Virus record (IMG/VR): IMGVR_UViG_3300048924_000151 | Coordinates: 1-64,000 of that record | Direction: 5' to 3' (one strand) | Length of the DNA: 64,000 nucleotides | From: a virus | Part shown: positions 8,405 through 17,080 of the stretch, in pieces | How positions within the stretch are numbered: the stretch's first letter is position 1 | Layout of the letters: each line of letters opens with the position of its first letter | Notes under the pieces: model-generated | The model's database searches: none | What the model was told of the DNA's origin: nothing | The model's input: the letters and a program-made list of their open reading frames with translations, nothing else | Program-made: the position numbers and the translations under genes

Positions 8405-9135
8405 CGGCAACGCCCGATGCTAAGATCGTAGCATGCGATATGGTTGTAATCGCTATCGCAATCGCGAGCAGGCTGATTGACTGTGATGCGGTAGATCGAT
8501 CCGACGCATGCGGTTGGCGATACGGAAACCGGCAATGCAGTCTGATGAGCGCGCTGGCTGATGGTCTGCTCACTAAGGTTATACTTCACTGGCGGCGTCA
8601 GCATGGAAGCGTTCGCAACCGGCGTCGGGGTCGCTTGGCCGACCGAAGACACTGCGATAACGCATTCCCAAATGCGAGGCGGAAGAACGCCGTTCGATAG
8701 CTCCACGAACAAGCGATCATATCCGCTGTATCCGAAGTCTGCCTTGTAGGTGAGGATGCCGTTGGTTATGGTAGCAGTGCCATGCTTCGGGCCGAACTGC
8801 GGCAGCAGTCTTGCCACTGTAGCGTTCAGAACCAGCCCGCCGAGAAGCGGGATGGGGTTCTCTGCGGAGCCATTCGAAGTGGCAGTGACAAACCATCCGC
8901 CCGCAATGACAGTCGGGCTATCGGCCCCGACCGCAGCAGCGCAGCCGCGAATTTCTTCAACACTGACCATCGTGCCGGACACCAAGCCTACGCCTCCGAG
9001 CGGTACGCTCCAAGGGGCATAGTTGATAGTCCATTTCTCCGTGACTCCTGCCCGCATCTGAACCGGAGTGCAGCAGCAGGTATCGCAGGAACCGATAAGG
9101 CCGCCATCGCGCGGATCGACAGTAAACGAATGCAT
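8401..9135 (-). CDS. Putative structural protein with beta-sandwich features
   Basis: A 244-residue protein of unknown family. It begins with a cysteine cluster (CDTCCC, residues about 17-22), continues with strand-rich segments (KWTINYAPWSVPLGGVGLV; ATITNGILTYKADFGYSGYD, then RLFVEL) that suggest an Ig/cadherin-like sandwich, and ends with more cysteines. Position among head-tail genes and a clear ribosome site (AAAGGCAGCCACC) suggest a virion component. I cannot assign a precise role; head decoration or neck appendage are possible. Confidence 0.5.
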   Translation of the reverse strand: MHSFTVDPRDGGLIGSCDTCCCTPVQMRAGVTEKWTINYAPWSVPLGGVGLVSGTMVSVEEIRGCAAAVGADSPTVIAGGWFVTATSNGSAENPIPLLGGLVLNATVARLLPQFGPKHGTATITNGILTYKADFGYSGYDRLFVELSNGVLPPRIWECVIAVSSVGQATPTPVANASMLTPPVKYNLSEQTISQRAHQTALPVSVSPTACVGSIYRITVNQPARDCDSDYNHIACYDLSIGRCR

Positions 9136-9214
9136 GGTGGCTGCCTTTCTGAAGGGGAAGGTGGCCGAGGCGTCTTAGACCCGGCCGATTTGATCAATGC
9201 CTTGCGGCATCAAA

Positions 9215-9298
9215 TCAGGTGCACTTGAAACACGGCATCGACACGAGGACGACAGCGGGGTTCGTGGCGCAACCGGGACGGCAGTTGAGAACGATCAT
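9215..9298 (-). CDS. Cysteine-containing microprotein A (CRPxCAxN motif)
   Basis: A 27-residue frame with ATG at 9298 and GGAAGGA 7 bases upstream. The protein has MIVLNCRPGCATNPAVV at the front and CFKC near the end. A second small frame at 17561-17656 begins MIILTACRPACAANVAV, so the pair share MI-x-L, CRP-x-CA-x-N and AV in the same order. The good ribosome site and the paralogue argue that it is real. Function unknown. Confidence 0.6.
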   Translation of the reverse strand: MIVLNCRPGCATNPAVVLVSMPCFKCT

Positions 9299-9320
9299 GA
9301 TCGTATCCTTCCAGTTGACC

Positions 9321-9352
9321 TAACAGATTTGCGGCAACCCGCAGGGTCTGTT
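9321..9352 (-). repeat. Hairpin at the end of the 9351-9887 gene
   Basis: Outer arms TAACAGA/TCTGTTA (7 bp) enclose an inner TGCGG/CCGCA stem. It overlaps the stop codon of the upstream gene and lies 22 bases before the microprotein start, so it may be a partial terminator or a processing site. Confidence 0.4.
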
Positions 9353-9887
9353 ATTTGCCCTTCGAGGCCGCAGCCTTATCGGCAGCGACTTTGTCGGCGG
9401 CGGCCTTGTCAGCAGCAGCCTTTTCGGCAGCGGCCTTGTTGTCGGCCGCAATCTTGTCGGCAGTTGCGGTGGCGTCGGCTTCGGTAGCGGCCTTGTCGCT
9501 CGCTTCCTTGTCGCTCGCTTCCTTGTCGGCCAAAGAAGCTTCGGCAGCGGCCTTCTGGCTTGCCGCGATTTCATCCGCAGCTTTTGACATCTCGTCAGCC
9601 TGATGCGCCAGATATGCTTCGACCGCATCATTGTATTCGGAGATGAGTGCATCGTCCGGCTGATAGGCAAAGTCCAAGCGTATCATCGTCGCCGCAACTT
9701 CCGGAGCGATGATGACGATTGGCGAACCTTCCTGCCACTCGACACGGATAGTCTGAGAAAAGACCGAAGCCTTGAACTCAAACCACGCGATCCCGTTCAC
9801 GGGCTTCTGAGAATATCGGGGACATACGGCGTAGAGACCCGAAGGCGTCTCGACATAACCGTCCGAACGCTTGTGCAATTTTTCCAC
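9351..9887 (-). CDS. Hypothetical protein with Ala/Lys/Asp-rich repeat tail
   Basis: A 178-residue protein. Residues 1-80 are a compact strand-rich domain (GYVETPSGLYAVCP, GIAWFEFKASVFS, RVEWQEGSPIVII). From about residue 95 on there is a helical repeat tract of KAAAE/DKAAAD units, also visible as repeated GCGGCCTTGTC-like DNA. GTG at 9887 with AAGGA 8 bases upstream is the likely start. It overlaps the preceding gene by 110 bases. A similar Ala/Lys tract is found in the early protein at 35953-36849. Role unknown. Confidence 0.6.
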   Translation of the reverse strand: MEKLHKRSDGYVETPSGLYAVCPRYSQKPVNGIAWFEFKASVFSQTIRVEWQEGSPIVIIAPEVAATMIRLDFAYQPDDALISEYNDAVEAYLAHQADEMSKAADEIAASQKAAAEASLADKEASDKEASDKAATEADATATADKIAADNKAAAEKAAADKAAADKVAADKAAASKGK

Positions 9888-10224
9888 GGGCCTTGATCCT
9901 TATGGTTGCTGACGTCTCGCTAACGTCATCCTTTTCCTGCTTGACGATCACGTCCATAGCTTCGTCAGCATAGAACTCAAACACATGCACTTTGCGAGCC
10001 GAGTGCAGAGTGGTGAACATCGGATGCACCATCAACGGCTTACCGTCTTTCGATACGCCGAGCAGGGCCGTGTCCGTATGGGGGGAGAACTGATAGACGC
10101 CAACACGACTATAAACCCCGATACGGGCGCGGTCGAACTCACGTGCTGACCTTGGCAGGCTTGCGGTGATGGTAACGAGGTCACCCCCCGCTACCGACTT
10201 TGGCTTGCCAAGGTCATATCGCAT
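9778..10224 (-). CDS. Hypothetical protein, probable virion component
   Basis: A 148-residue protein starting 5 bases after the stop of the 10229-10705 gene. The first 110 residues have alternating strand character (GGDLVTITASLP, RARIGVYSRVGVYQFSP, KVHVFEFYADEAMDVIV). The last 36 residues are basic and coincide with the 110-base overlap into the next gene, so they may be an extension gained by loss of an earlier stop. No family recognised; position just after capsid and decoration-type genes suggests a head component. Confidence 0.5.
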   Translation of the reverse strand: MRYDLGKPKSVAGGDLVTITASLPRSAREFDRARIGVYSRVGVYQFSPHTDTALLGVSKDGKPLMVHPMFTTLHSARKVHVFEFYADEAMDVIVKQEKDDVSETSATIRIKARGKIAQAFGRLCRDAFGSLRRMSPIFSEARERDRVV

Positions 10225-10228
10225 GATA

Positions 10229-10705
10229 TTAAAATCCGCCCGGCTCAGTGCCGTTGTTGCCGGTGACGTTGCCGGCTGGCGAAAGACCGCCGAACGAGCC
10301 GCCCATCGGGAACTGACGAAGCAGGATAGCACGAACGCTTGCAACGGTGCCGGAGACGGCCGCGAGACCGACAAAGGCGTTGGGGCGGCAGGGGATCGTT
10401 CCGGAGCACAGCGTGCCGACTGGCGTTCCTGCGGGGATCGTGAACTGGGCAAGCGTACCGGCAGGGACGGAGCCGGGGGCCTGACAGATCGCGATTGCAG
10501 AGACATCCGAAGATGCGCCGGGGACGCAAGGATCACCAGCAGACGGCGGCGCAGACACGACCTTGAAGACCGCGTCGACTGTGATTGGTGCCGTGACTTC
10601 GAACTGCCAACCGAAGTTGACATGCTTCGTGATATCGCCAAGGACAGCGGCAGCGCCGGTCCATGCCGTGGTAGCCTGCATCTGAATGCCGGGATTGTTG
10701 TTCAT
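10229..10705 (-). CDS. Putative capsid decoration / minor head protein
   Basis: A 158-residue protein directly downstream of the major capsid gene, behind a hairpin. It is strand-rich and Gly/Pro/Ala-rich (FGWQFEVTAPITVDAVFKVV, then GTLAQFTIPAGTPVGTLC), with cysteines in loops and a Gly-rich C-terminus ending GGF. The gene after the capsid gene is often a decoration protein; no motif proves this. GAAGG precedes the ATG. Confidence 0.5.
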   Translation of the reverse strand: MNNNPGIQMQATTAWTGAAAVLGDITKHVNFGWQFEVTAPITVDAVFKVVSAPPSAGDPCVPGASSDVSAIAICQAPGSVPAGTLAQFTIPAGTPVGTLCSGTIPCRPNAFVGLAAVSGTVASVRAILLRQFPMGGSFGGLSPAGNVTGNNGTEPGGF

Positions 10706-10747
10706 GGTAGCATGCCTTCTTTCAAGGACGAATTGCGGGAGCAGCTT

Positions 10748-10773
10748 ACGGGGCGATTGTTACATCGCCCCGT
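10748..10773 (-). terminator. Hairpin after the major capsid gene
   Basis: Perfect 10-bp inverted repeat ACGGGGCGAT/ATCGCCCCGT with a 6-base loop, 15 bases past the capsid stop. It lacks a clear T tract; partial termination or 3' end protection are both possible. Confidence 0.5.
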
Positions 10774-10788
10774 TCCGGCTTGCGAAAA

Positions 10789-12279
10789 TTAGGGACCGAC
10801 GACCAACGTGCGAGCGGCGGGGCAGCACATCACGAAACCGCCGTCTTCAGCGCCGAATTGGTACTTGACGCACCATGCCGACGAGCCGCCGACATACTGC
10901 TCCATGAACATCGGCTTCTTGGAGACCGCAGCGTATGCCGCATTCCAGTTGCCAGCGGCGGCGATGAAGTCGCCAGCGACGAACGGTGCGCCATCGGAGC
11001 CACGAGTGCCACCGTGCGTCGGATCAGGCAGACAGTTGCTGATCCGAAGGCGCTCACGCGTATCGTCCGGCGAGTAGGTCATCAGACCATCGCCGAAGAT
11101 GAACCGGCCGTTCGCATCCAGCGCCGATGCCAGATAGCCGAACACGTTCTGATGCATGGTAGCAACGACCTTGCCATATTCCACAGGGGCCGACGCGATG
11201 AAGCGGCGGAAGTCCTGATGGTTGAAGGTGGTCGCACCGGTCTTCAGCTTCTTGAAGCAGTCGGCACGGAGCCAGCCGAGCGGTTCGTTGAGGCCGTCGC
11301 CTGCGATCAGGGCGCGGTTCCGGTTCAGGCGATAGCTGCGTGCAGCGGCGCGGAACATGAACGACAGCAGGTCATAGTTCGCTTCCGTCAGAACCTTCTT
11401 CTGGAAGCAGAACACGCCCCGGAAGTCGTGAGTCTTGCCGTTGACGTAGCGGATGTTGCCTTCGGGTCCGAGTTCAGCATCGCACTTCGCATCGCAATCG
11501 TACTTGCCGATGGCGCCGTAGTCCACGATCTGCGGGTACATGAAGGATGACTTCGTGACCGACACGCTTGCATATAGGTCGATCAGTTCGGCGCACTCGA
11601 TGTTGCAGTCGATTTCGATGCCGAGCATTTCCGGCATGAAGAACGCACTGTCCATCGACGCCGCATCAAACGCCTTGCGCTCGCCGACATCGAACGTGCG
11701 GATGATCGCCTCGCGGGTCTCAATGCCCGCCTTCGCCAGCTTGCGAGCCGCCGAACGATAGTCCTTGGCGATGACCAAGTTCTCCATGTCCGGCTTGAAG
11801 TCGTCATCGATGCCGCCCTTGTAGAGGAAGGCGCGGCGCTGAAGCTCCACCGCATTCTTGCGGTCGGCATCGACAAGGTCCTTGCCGCCGACGATGATAG
11901 GAGCGTTGAGCTCCCTCTTGAGGCTGTCAAGAGTGGCGCCGAGGGCCTGATGCTTCTGCACCATTTCGGCGTATTCGTCCGAACGCTTCTTGACTTCCAA
12001 CTTCAGGGCCTCGTTGTCGCCCTTGAGGCCGCCGAAATGGTTCGTCAGTTCGGAATACTGCTTCTCCATCGCAGTCTTGTTCGTCGCCATCAGTTCGGTG
12101 ATGGAAGCGAGTTCGGTGGTCAGGGTCGCCAGCATCTTTTCGGCGGTCTTGTCATCGCTCGCAGGCGCTTCCTTGGTCAGAAAGACGCCGGGACGGATAT
12201 GGGAGAATGCCGAAGTGCTGCTGCCGAACAAAACGGCAGCAGCCATCGACATGATAGCAAGGTGGGAGTTCGGGCGCAT
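10789..12279 (-). CDS. Major capsid protein, HK97 fold, with N-terminal scaffold region
   Basis: A 496-residue protein downstream of the protease. Residues about 40-130 are a coiled-coil scaffold (delta-like) domain; the likely cleavage region is near residues 125-160, before the mature domain. HK97-type features follow: a strand region at SSFMYPQIVDYG, a helix with RAAARSYRLNRNRALIAGDG and the GLNEPLGWL segment. The first 25 residues are hydrophobic (SMAAAVLFGSSTSAF), like a signal peptide, odd for a capsid. Ten cysteines by my count, including CDAKCD and CCP near the end. AAGGAAA precedes the ATG. Confidence 0.85.
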   Translation of the reverse strand: MRPNSHLAIMSMAAAVLFGSSTSAFSHIRPGVFLTKEAPASDDKTAEKMLATLTTELASITELMATNKTAMEKQYSELTNHFGGLKGDNEALKLEVKKRSDEYAEMVQKHQALGATLDSLKRELNAPIIVGGKDLVDADRKNAVELQRRAFLYKGGIDDDFKPDMENLVIAKDYRSAARKLAKAGIETREAIIRTFDVGERKAFDAASMDSAFFMPEMLGIEIDCNIECAELIDLYASVSVTKSSFMYPQIVDYGAIGKYDCDAKCDAELGPEGNIRYVNGKTHDFRGVFCFQKKVLTEANYDLLSFMFRAAARSYRLNRNRALIAGDGLNEPLGWLRADCFKKLKTGATTFNHQDFRRFIASAPVEYGKVVATMHQNVFGYLASALDANGRFIFGDGLMTYSPDDTRERLRISNCLPDPTHGGTRGSDGAPFVAGDFIAAAGNWNAAYAAVSKKPMFMEQYVGGSSAWCVKYQFGAEDGGFVMCCPAARTLVVGP

Positions 12280-12315
12280 AGCCGTTTCCTTCAGTGACAG
12301 TTGCGGGGGACGCGC

Positions 12316-13098
12316 TCAAGGCGCTAAGGTAGCTTTCAGCCTTGCCATCAATTCGACAGCCGCATCAAGCCTTTCTACCGACAACAAGGTCGGGGCAATC
12401 ACGGGCGGGGTAACTACAGGAGTTACCGCCGCCTTAAAGAACAGCTTAGGATAAGATTTCACTACCTGAGTGATCTTATTCGCTGCTGCTCTTGTCTCGC
12501 AAAGTCCCTTTGCCACAAGGTACTTCTCAAAATCGGCAACGCAATTGATATCAGATTCACTTGCGTCTTTAATAAACACCATTCCGGCACTATCGTTGGC
12601 CGGGAACGGAACGATGGAGACCTCGTAAAGATCGCCCTCGTCAATCTGCAACCACTCCCCTTGCTTATCGTCCCCTTTTACCGTGTATGCAACAAGAATA
12701 AATCCGACCGAAAAAGAAATTCCCTCGTTTGCCTTAGCGGCTTCATACGCGTCACGTACATAGCTAATTGCGAGATTCATCTGAGCCTCAATCCAGAGGC
12801 CACCCGGTCGGTATTCGAGGCGCTTGATGACGCCTGCCATCTGATCCCAATTGTGACCGAGAAGCAGTTTGATGCCTTTTGGACCGGTCAACCCGCGCTT
12901 CTGGATCGACTTCGTAAACGCACCGTCCATGACGATATGCTGATACACATCCATGTCCTGTGTCGATGCCCAGCCAGCGATGTATCCATCAGGGATGTTA
13001 TCGCCGAGCGCTTTCATCTCCACATCAGTAGCAGGCTTGAACTTGACGTTCAGCGTGCGCTTCTGACCGGGTGCGAACTTCTTGAGCAGCTTGGGCAT
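12316..13098 (-). CDS. Prohead maturation protease (HK97/U35 type)
   Basis: A 260-residue protein between portal and capsid. The core matches the family: GYIAGWAST near residue 38, LLLGHNW with the likely catalytic His about residue 82, SFSVGF with the likely Ser about 128-130, and LYEVSIVPFPAN carrying the acidic residue. The ATG at 13098 has AGAGGA 9 bases upstream; a TTG three codons earlier has no room for a ribosome site. The C-terminal 70 residues are Pro/Val-rich and outside the usual domain. It would cut the capsid scaffold region during maturation. Confidence 0.85.
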   Translation of the reverse strand: MPKLLKKFAPGQKRTLNVKFKPATDVEMKALGDNIPDGYIAGWASTQDMDVYQHIVMDGAFTKSIQKRGLTGPKGIKLLLGHNWDQMAGVIKRLEYRPGGLWIEAQMNLAISYVRDAYEAAKANEGISFSVGFILVAYTVKGDDKQGEWLQIDEGDLYEVSIVPFPANDSAGMVFIKDASESDINCVADFEKYLVAKGLCETRAAANKITQVVKSYPKLFFKAAVTPVVTPPVIAPTLLSVERLDAAVELMARLKATLAP

Positions 13099-13103
13099 TG
13101 TGG

Positions 13104-14390
13104 TCAATCCTCTTTCGGTTCAGTGGGCTCGACGACGGGCTTCACCGCCGCTATGACTTCGGGGAATTTATCACTTGGTCCGTATCCGCACAACTCACGC
13201 TTCTCTGTTGTCGTGAGAAAGTTGACGGAGGTAAGGTTCTTCGCGCGCTGGATGCGGCTATCGGCAAGTGCATCGATGCTATCGCGGTCGAAGCGAATAC
13301 GCGCACCGTAAGGGCAGATCGCCGCCGTAAGGCCAACCTCTATGGGGACGAGATAGCAAGGCGTAATGGTATCCGCCCAGAACGTCATGCGGCTTTCCGC
13401 ATAGTTGCCAGCAAATTTCGCGGCATCCGCGCCGCCGATGCCGAGCAACGCAATCGGAATGCCGAATGCTCCGCCGATCATGCGCGACATATCGTCAAGC
13501 GGTATCTTCGAATGGATATCGCTAAGATCATTATCCAGCTTATCAATCTTGACGCTGGTACCATCGAGAAAAAGAACCTTGCCTGATTCTTCGCCCCCCG
13601 CCGCTCCTTCTTCGATGTGCTCTTCCATCGCCTTCTTCTGAGGCTTTGTAATAGTCTTCTCGCCGGTGATGATGTACTTCGAATTGAAATGTCCAGTGGC
13701 GGTATCAAACGCACGCTCCAGAAGCAGTTTGATAACCATTGACGGCATACCGATTGCCGCTAGAGCGTTGATGTTACGATTGTAGGAAGATGCTGTACCA
13801 ATCGAACCAGCAAGCGAGGGGGTGTAAATCTCGTGAGCATAGGGTTGATATTTGGTCTCGCTTTCCTCAGAAGATCGACGTGTCATCAGCGTCTGTTTTT
13901 CTTGCAGATTGCCATATTCAAATTGCGTCGTGACGCCACGATCATTCGGAATGGCCTTAAGAAAACGAGCGTCAAGAGGGTATAGGCCATTCGCAAATCC
14001 ACTCACAGATGATACGCCGACCTTAAAGCCAATCCGGCCGAAAACTGCATAGTTCAAAGCCATCCAGAACTTCAACTGATCCGGAGCAAGACTATCGTTC
14101 GGAGAAGCCAGGACCGAATTGATGGCCTTAATCGTGAGAGCGCCTGCGCGTTCGCCGCGCGGCACTTCTGGGTCTTCTTCACAGTACCAGCCGACCGTTT
14201 GCACACTTGATGCGATCTTATTCAAGCATCGATAGATGATAGGATGCTCTAGGGCAGCATCCGCAGCGACTACGTTCCCGTAGCTAACAACGCTGCGCGC
14301 GCCTCCGAACGTCCGCACGGGCGAACGCGGCGCGTCGTTCTTGCCTCGCGCAGGCTTTGCCTTTTCGAATAGACGGTCCAAAAAGCTCAT
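13104..14390 (-). CDS. Portal protein (HK97 family)
   Basis: A 428-residue protein between terL and the protease. Typical HK97-portal features: N-terminal MSFLDRLFEKAKPARG, ALEHPIIYRCLNKIASSV, the helix after HEIYTPSLAGS, a wing-stem region around GKVLFLDGTSVKIDKL, and FGIPIALLGIGGADAAKF followed by the C-terminal arm. GAAGGTAACGCC lies in front of the ATG. It forms the ring at one capsid vertex through which DNA enters and leaves. Confidence 0.88.
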   Translation of the reverse strand: MSFLDRLFEKAKPARGKNDAPRSPVRTFGGARSVVSYGNVVAADAALEHPIIYRCLNKIASSVQTVGWYCEEDPEVPRGERAGALTIKAINSVLASPNDSLAPDQLKFWMALNYAVFGRIGFKVGVSSVSGFANGLYPLDARFLKAIPNDRGVTTQFEYGNLQEKQTLMTRRSSEESETKYQPYAHEIYTPSLAGSIGTASSYNRNINALAAIGMPSMVIKLLLERAFDTATGHFNSKYIITGEKTITKPQKKAMEEHIEEGAAGGEESGKVLFLDGTSVKIDKLDNDLSDIHSKIPLDDMSRMIGGAFGIPIALLGIGGADAAKFAGNYAESRMTFWADTITPCYLVPIEVGLTAAICPYGARIRFDRDSIDALADSRIQRAKNLTSVNFLTTTEKRELCGYGPSDKFPEVIAAVKPVVEPTEPKED

Positions 14391-14394
14391 GGCG

Positions 14395-15681
14395 TTACCT
14401 TCTTTTCCGTCCAAAACCGAATTTGTAAACGCCACCGCCGTTATCGTTATCATTCGAAGCGCGCTGAGCATCTTCGCAGGCGTAACGGCATGCGTCCCAA
14501 TAATGGTTGTGCGCATCAACCGGTACGTTTGTCATCTTGCGAGTAAGACGATCTTTCTGCCATGTATAAAGGCGCGCTTCGTCTCGCATCTCGGAACAAT
14601 CAGGATCGATGATAATCCGAAAACCCTGCATCCACGTGATGCCGGTCTTGACGGAGCCGGGCCCTTTAACTGCGCCTTCGACGTTGTAGCCGTTAGCGGA
14701 TAGATTGTCGATAACTCCGGGCTGAGAACTATCACATTTGATGTAATCGTCTTTACTATCGACCACAAGGTCGATAAGAGCGCCCAGTTGAGAAATGGGT
14801 ACGCGACCACCAGCTTCACGAGCGATGTATATTTCCTTGGTATCATAATTGATATACATCTTAACGATAGCAGAAGGATCGGAGCCGAACCCGAAGTCCA
14901 TCCCGTAAACCGGAGTGATGTGCGCTGGCACTTCGATACGGCCAATCTCCACATTCTGGAAAATCTTGCCGTCATAATCGTTGTCGTATTCGCCTAGCCA
15001 GATGTGCTGATAGCGCTTGAAATTGCCACGCTTCATATGCTCCATTTCGGCGGGCATTTCGGTATGGTAGAACCAAGGATTATCAAGGTACGATACGTCA
15101 ATAACCTTGGTACGCGGCGGCGCATCCTCGCCCGTCGCAGAGAAGTAAGAATCAACCGGGTCTTCCGGCTTTTCCGGGTTATATGTCCAAATAATCTTGG
15201 AACCCGGCTTACGGATGGTAGGAATAAGAATTTCCATCGACCGTGTATTGATAGTACGTGCTTCTTCCACCCAGCAGATATCCGCCCCCTCTAGCGATTT
15301 CGCGCTTTCCGGGTTGCGATCTAGGCCGATAAAGGTGAATCGACTTTCAGTCTTGCGATGGATGATCTCGCGATCTGTAATCTTGAACTGCGGAGCAAGA
15401 CCATGAACCTTGATCTTATGTTCTAATAGTTCTTTCGAACTGTCCGCAATCGAATTCTGAAATTGACGTGCGCAGACGAAGCGCAGATTGCTTTTTGCGG
15501 CGATAATAGGCAGCACCGTTCCGACGCTATGCGACTTCGCGGAGCCGCGACCGCCTTTAAGAACGATGTGCCGCCAGTCTTCGAACAGCGGCAAAAACTT
15601 TTCGCCAAGGTAGATAGGGACAGCGCCTGGCGTTGCACCAAGGCTATCCATATCAAAACCTTGGCGAACTATCTCATTCAT
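14395..15681 (-). CDS. terL: Terminase large subunit
   Basis: A 428-residue packaging motor. Walker A is GGRGSAKS at residues 43-50; Walker B is ADICWVEEA at about 133-141; a C-motif-like WTYNP follows. The nuclease domain has YGMDFGFGSDPSA, CDSSQP and DAHNHYWDACRYACE with the expected acidic residues. Length and motifs fit the Terminase_3 group. It lies 4 bases upstream of the portal gene. No strong ribosome site is visible, so translation may be low. Confidence 0.93.
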   Translation of the reverse strand: MNEIVRQGFDMDSLGATPGAVPIYLGEKFLPLFEDWRHIVLKGGRGSAKSHSVGTVLPIIAAKSNLRFVCARQFQNSIADSSKELLEHKIKVHGLAPQFKITDREIIHRKTESRFTFIGLDRNPESAKSLEGADICWVEEARTINTRSMEILIPTIRKPGSKIIWTYNPEKPEDPVDSYFSATGEDAPPRTKVIDVSYLDNPWFYHTEMPAEMEHMKRGNFKRYQHIWLGEYDNDYDGKIFQNVEIGRIEVPAHITPVYGMDFGFGSDPSAIVKMYINYDTKEIYIAREAGGRVPISQLGALIDLVVDSKDDYIKCDSSQPGVIDNLSANGYNVEGAVKGPGSVKTGITWMQGFRIIIDPDCSEMRDEARLYTWQKDRLTRKMTNVPVDAHNHYWDACRYACEDAQRASNDNDNGGGVYKFGFGRKRR

Positions 15682-15686
15682 TGATA

Positions 15687-15884
15687 TCAGACAGTCGGTC
15701 GCGTCATTGAAACACGCGGCGGCTGAGTGCCGACCGCCTGCTGGTTAAGGTTCAGACCCTGCGAGCGAACGACGTTGGTCGATTGCTGCTGCGCCTGAGA
15801 CTGGAAGCCCGGCAGAGAGGCCGAGCGGGAGACCGATGGCTGAGCAGGTATTGAAAGTTTGCTTCCGCCGCATCCACAACCCAT
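15687..15884 (-). CDS. Small Gly/Cys-start protein (MGCGCGG)
   Basis: A 65-residue protein beginning MGCGCGGSK, followed by a Ser/Gln/Pro-rich chain with no clear fold (QSQAQQQSTNVV). AAGGAATGATACC precedes the ATG, and the terL start is 5 bases downstream. A metal or lipid link through the Cys-Gly head is conceivable, but I do not know the family. Confidence 0.6.
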   Translation of the reverse strand: MGCGCGGSKLSIPAQPSVSRSASLPGFQSQAQQQSTNVVRSQGLNLNQQAVGTQPPRVSMTRPTV

Positions 15885-15895
15885 GGTATCATTCC

Positions 15896-16171
15896 TTATA
15901 GTACGATCATCGCCGCGATTATAAGAACAAAAGGCACGCTCGCGACGAAAATGCCAATTGCAACGCCCCGGAAGATCAAGCAACAAGGGCAGCTGGTGAA
16001 CATGTAGCGCATAAACGCCGAAGTCCAATGCTCCGGAGTGCTGCACCAAGGGCCGAGAAACGTGAGACTGGCCCAAGCAAAGAAGTTCGAAAGCCAGTTG
16101 TCGGTCCAGTCGTGTGGAGCGGTTTCGAAAGTTGGTACATCTTCCGGACGATACTTAAAAGGATTTCGCAT
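15896..16171 (-). CDS. Small membrane protein
   Basis: A 91-residue protein with a polar N-terminus (FKYRPEDVPTFETAPHDW), a hydrophobic middle (FFAWASLTFLGPWCS), a CPCC motif, and a C-terminal membrane segment (GVAIGIFVASVPFVLIIAA). AAGGACCACACT precedes the ATG. It is one of four membrane-protein genes between terS and terL. Confidence 0.65.
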   Translation of the reverse strand: MRNPFKYRPEDVPTFETAPHDWTDNWLSNFFAWASLTFLGPWCSTPEHWTSAFMRYMFTSCPCCLIFRGVAIGIFVASVPFVLIIAAMIVL

Positions 16172-16181
16172 AGTGTGGTCC

Positions 16182-16604
16182 TTATTCCGGGGCCATACCC
16201 CTGCCACCGCCACCCGTATTCGCATCGGTAGCACCTATAGGCTGTCCGCAGCAAGGGCAAATGCCGGGATTTGTTTGGCCTTCGGGAATAGGGGGCGGCG
16301 TGTAAGGCGTGGTCACTGTAACATTCGCATTATTACCAGCACCACCAAGGCTGTTGACCGATGGACCTACGTTCTTTTGTATCAGAGCGCCCAGCGCCAT
16401 GCTGGCCATCGCAGAGAGGTTTGCGCTCCACGACGCATCGAACGTCGCCTCTACGCCGAGAAGGACCTTGACTATCACTTGAACAAAGCCAAGGGAAATC
16501 GAAGCAAATACGATCATAGCGCAGACAATAATGCCTGCGTAGTCACGTATCATTGCCGGAGAAGAAGGCCGACGATGGCGGTTGTATTTGCCGAACACGC
16601 TCAT
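16182..16604 (-). CDS. Membrane protein, holin candidate
   Basis: A 140-residue protein with a basic N-terminus, a strong membrane helix (YAGIIVCAMIVFASISL and FVQVIVKVLL), a second weaker hydrophobic helix (LSAMASMALGALI) and a polar, Gly/Pro-rich C-terminus carrying CPCCG. Two helices and a charged end are holin-like. No holin is visible beside the endolysin at 57.7 kb, so this gene or its neighbours may supply it. The zinc-knuckle-like CPCCG end is unusual for a holin. Confidence 0.55.
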   Translation of the reverse strand: MSVFGKYNRHRRPSSPAMIRDYAGIIVCAMIVFASISLGFVQVIVKVLLGVEATFDASWSANLSAMASMALGALIQKNVGPSVNSLGGAGNNANVTVTTPYTPPPIPEGQTNPGICPCCGQPIGATDANTGGGGRGMAPE

Positions 16605-17080
16605 CGCCGCACTCTGTATGGGGGATTTAGGTGAAACCTGATCTTAGGAGTTGCCTCGCAATGCGGAGCGGCAAACGTCTTCTGATATAGATTGCAGCGT
16701 GAGCAGACCATAACGCTGTAATCGACTTCTTCAGGAAGATTAGGCGGCAACTGGAAAGATCGCGGTACCACCTTGTCACCGACTTCAATGGATTGAGACA
16801 ACTCAGTAGGATCGAGCGTTGTTATCGGCGTTCCGTCTGGGTTGTCAAACATGCGCTGCAACGTCGCAGGGCAAACACGCCTTATCTCTTTAACGGCCCA
16901 ATTCGCTGTTACCATGCTCTGCTGGTCCGCAGGATCGGGATCGATAAAGCTTGCGCCGTCAGGCGGTCCTACGTCCCAAACATACGGCGAGACGTTATCG
17001 TTGACCAGATATGCAATCCAAGTGCCAGTCGATAGGCAGATCAACATCCAAACGACTGCAAATGCACGAATGAAATTCAT
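16601..17080 (-). CDS. Membrane-anchored protein with periplasmic domain
   Basis: A 159-residue protein with one N-terminal membrane helix (AFAVVWMLICLSTGTWIAYL) and a polar domain probably facing the periplasm. The domain holds RRVCPATLQRMF, a short DGTPITTLDP loop and VMVCSRCNLYQK, cysteines that could form disulfides. ATG overlaps the stop of the upstream gene (ATGA). Similar single-helix proteins with an RVC and a later Cys-Asn motif occur near lysis genes of other phages as far as I recall; the role is open. Confidence 0.6.
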   Translation of the reverse strand: MNFIRAFAVVWMLICLSTGTWIAYLVNDNVSPYVWDVGPPDGASFIDPDPADQQSMVTANWAVKEIRRVCPATLQRMFDNPDGTPITTLDPTELSQSIEVGDKVVPRSFQLPPNLPEEVDYSVMVCSRCNLYQKTFAAPHCEATPKIRFHLNPPYRVRR

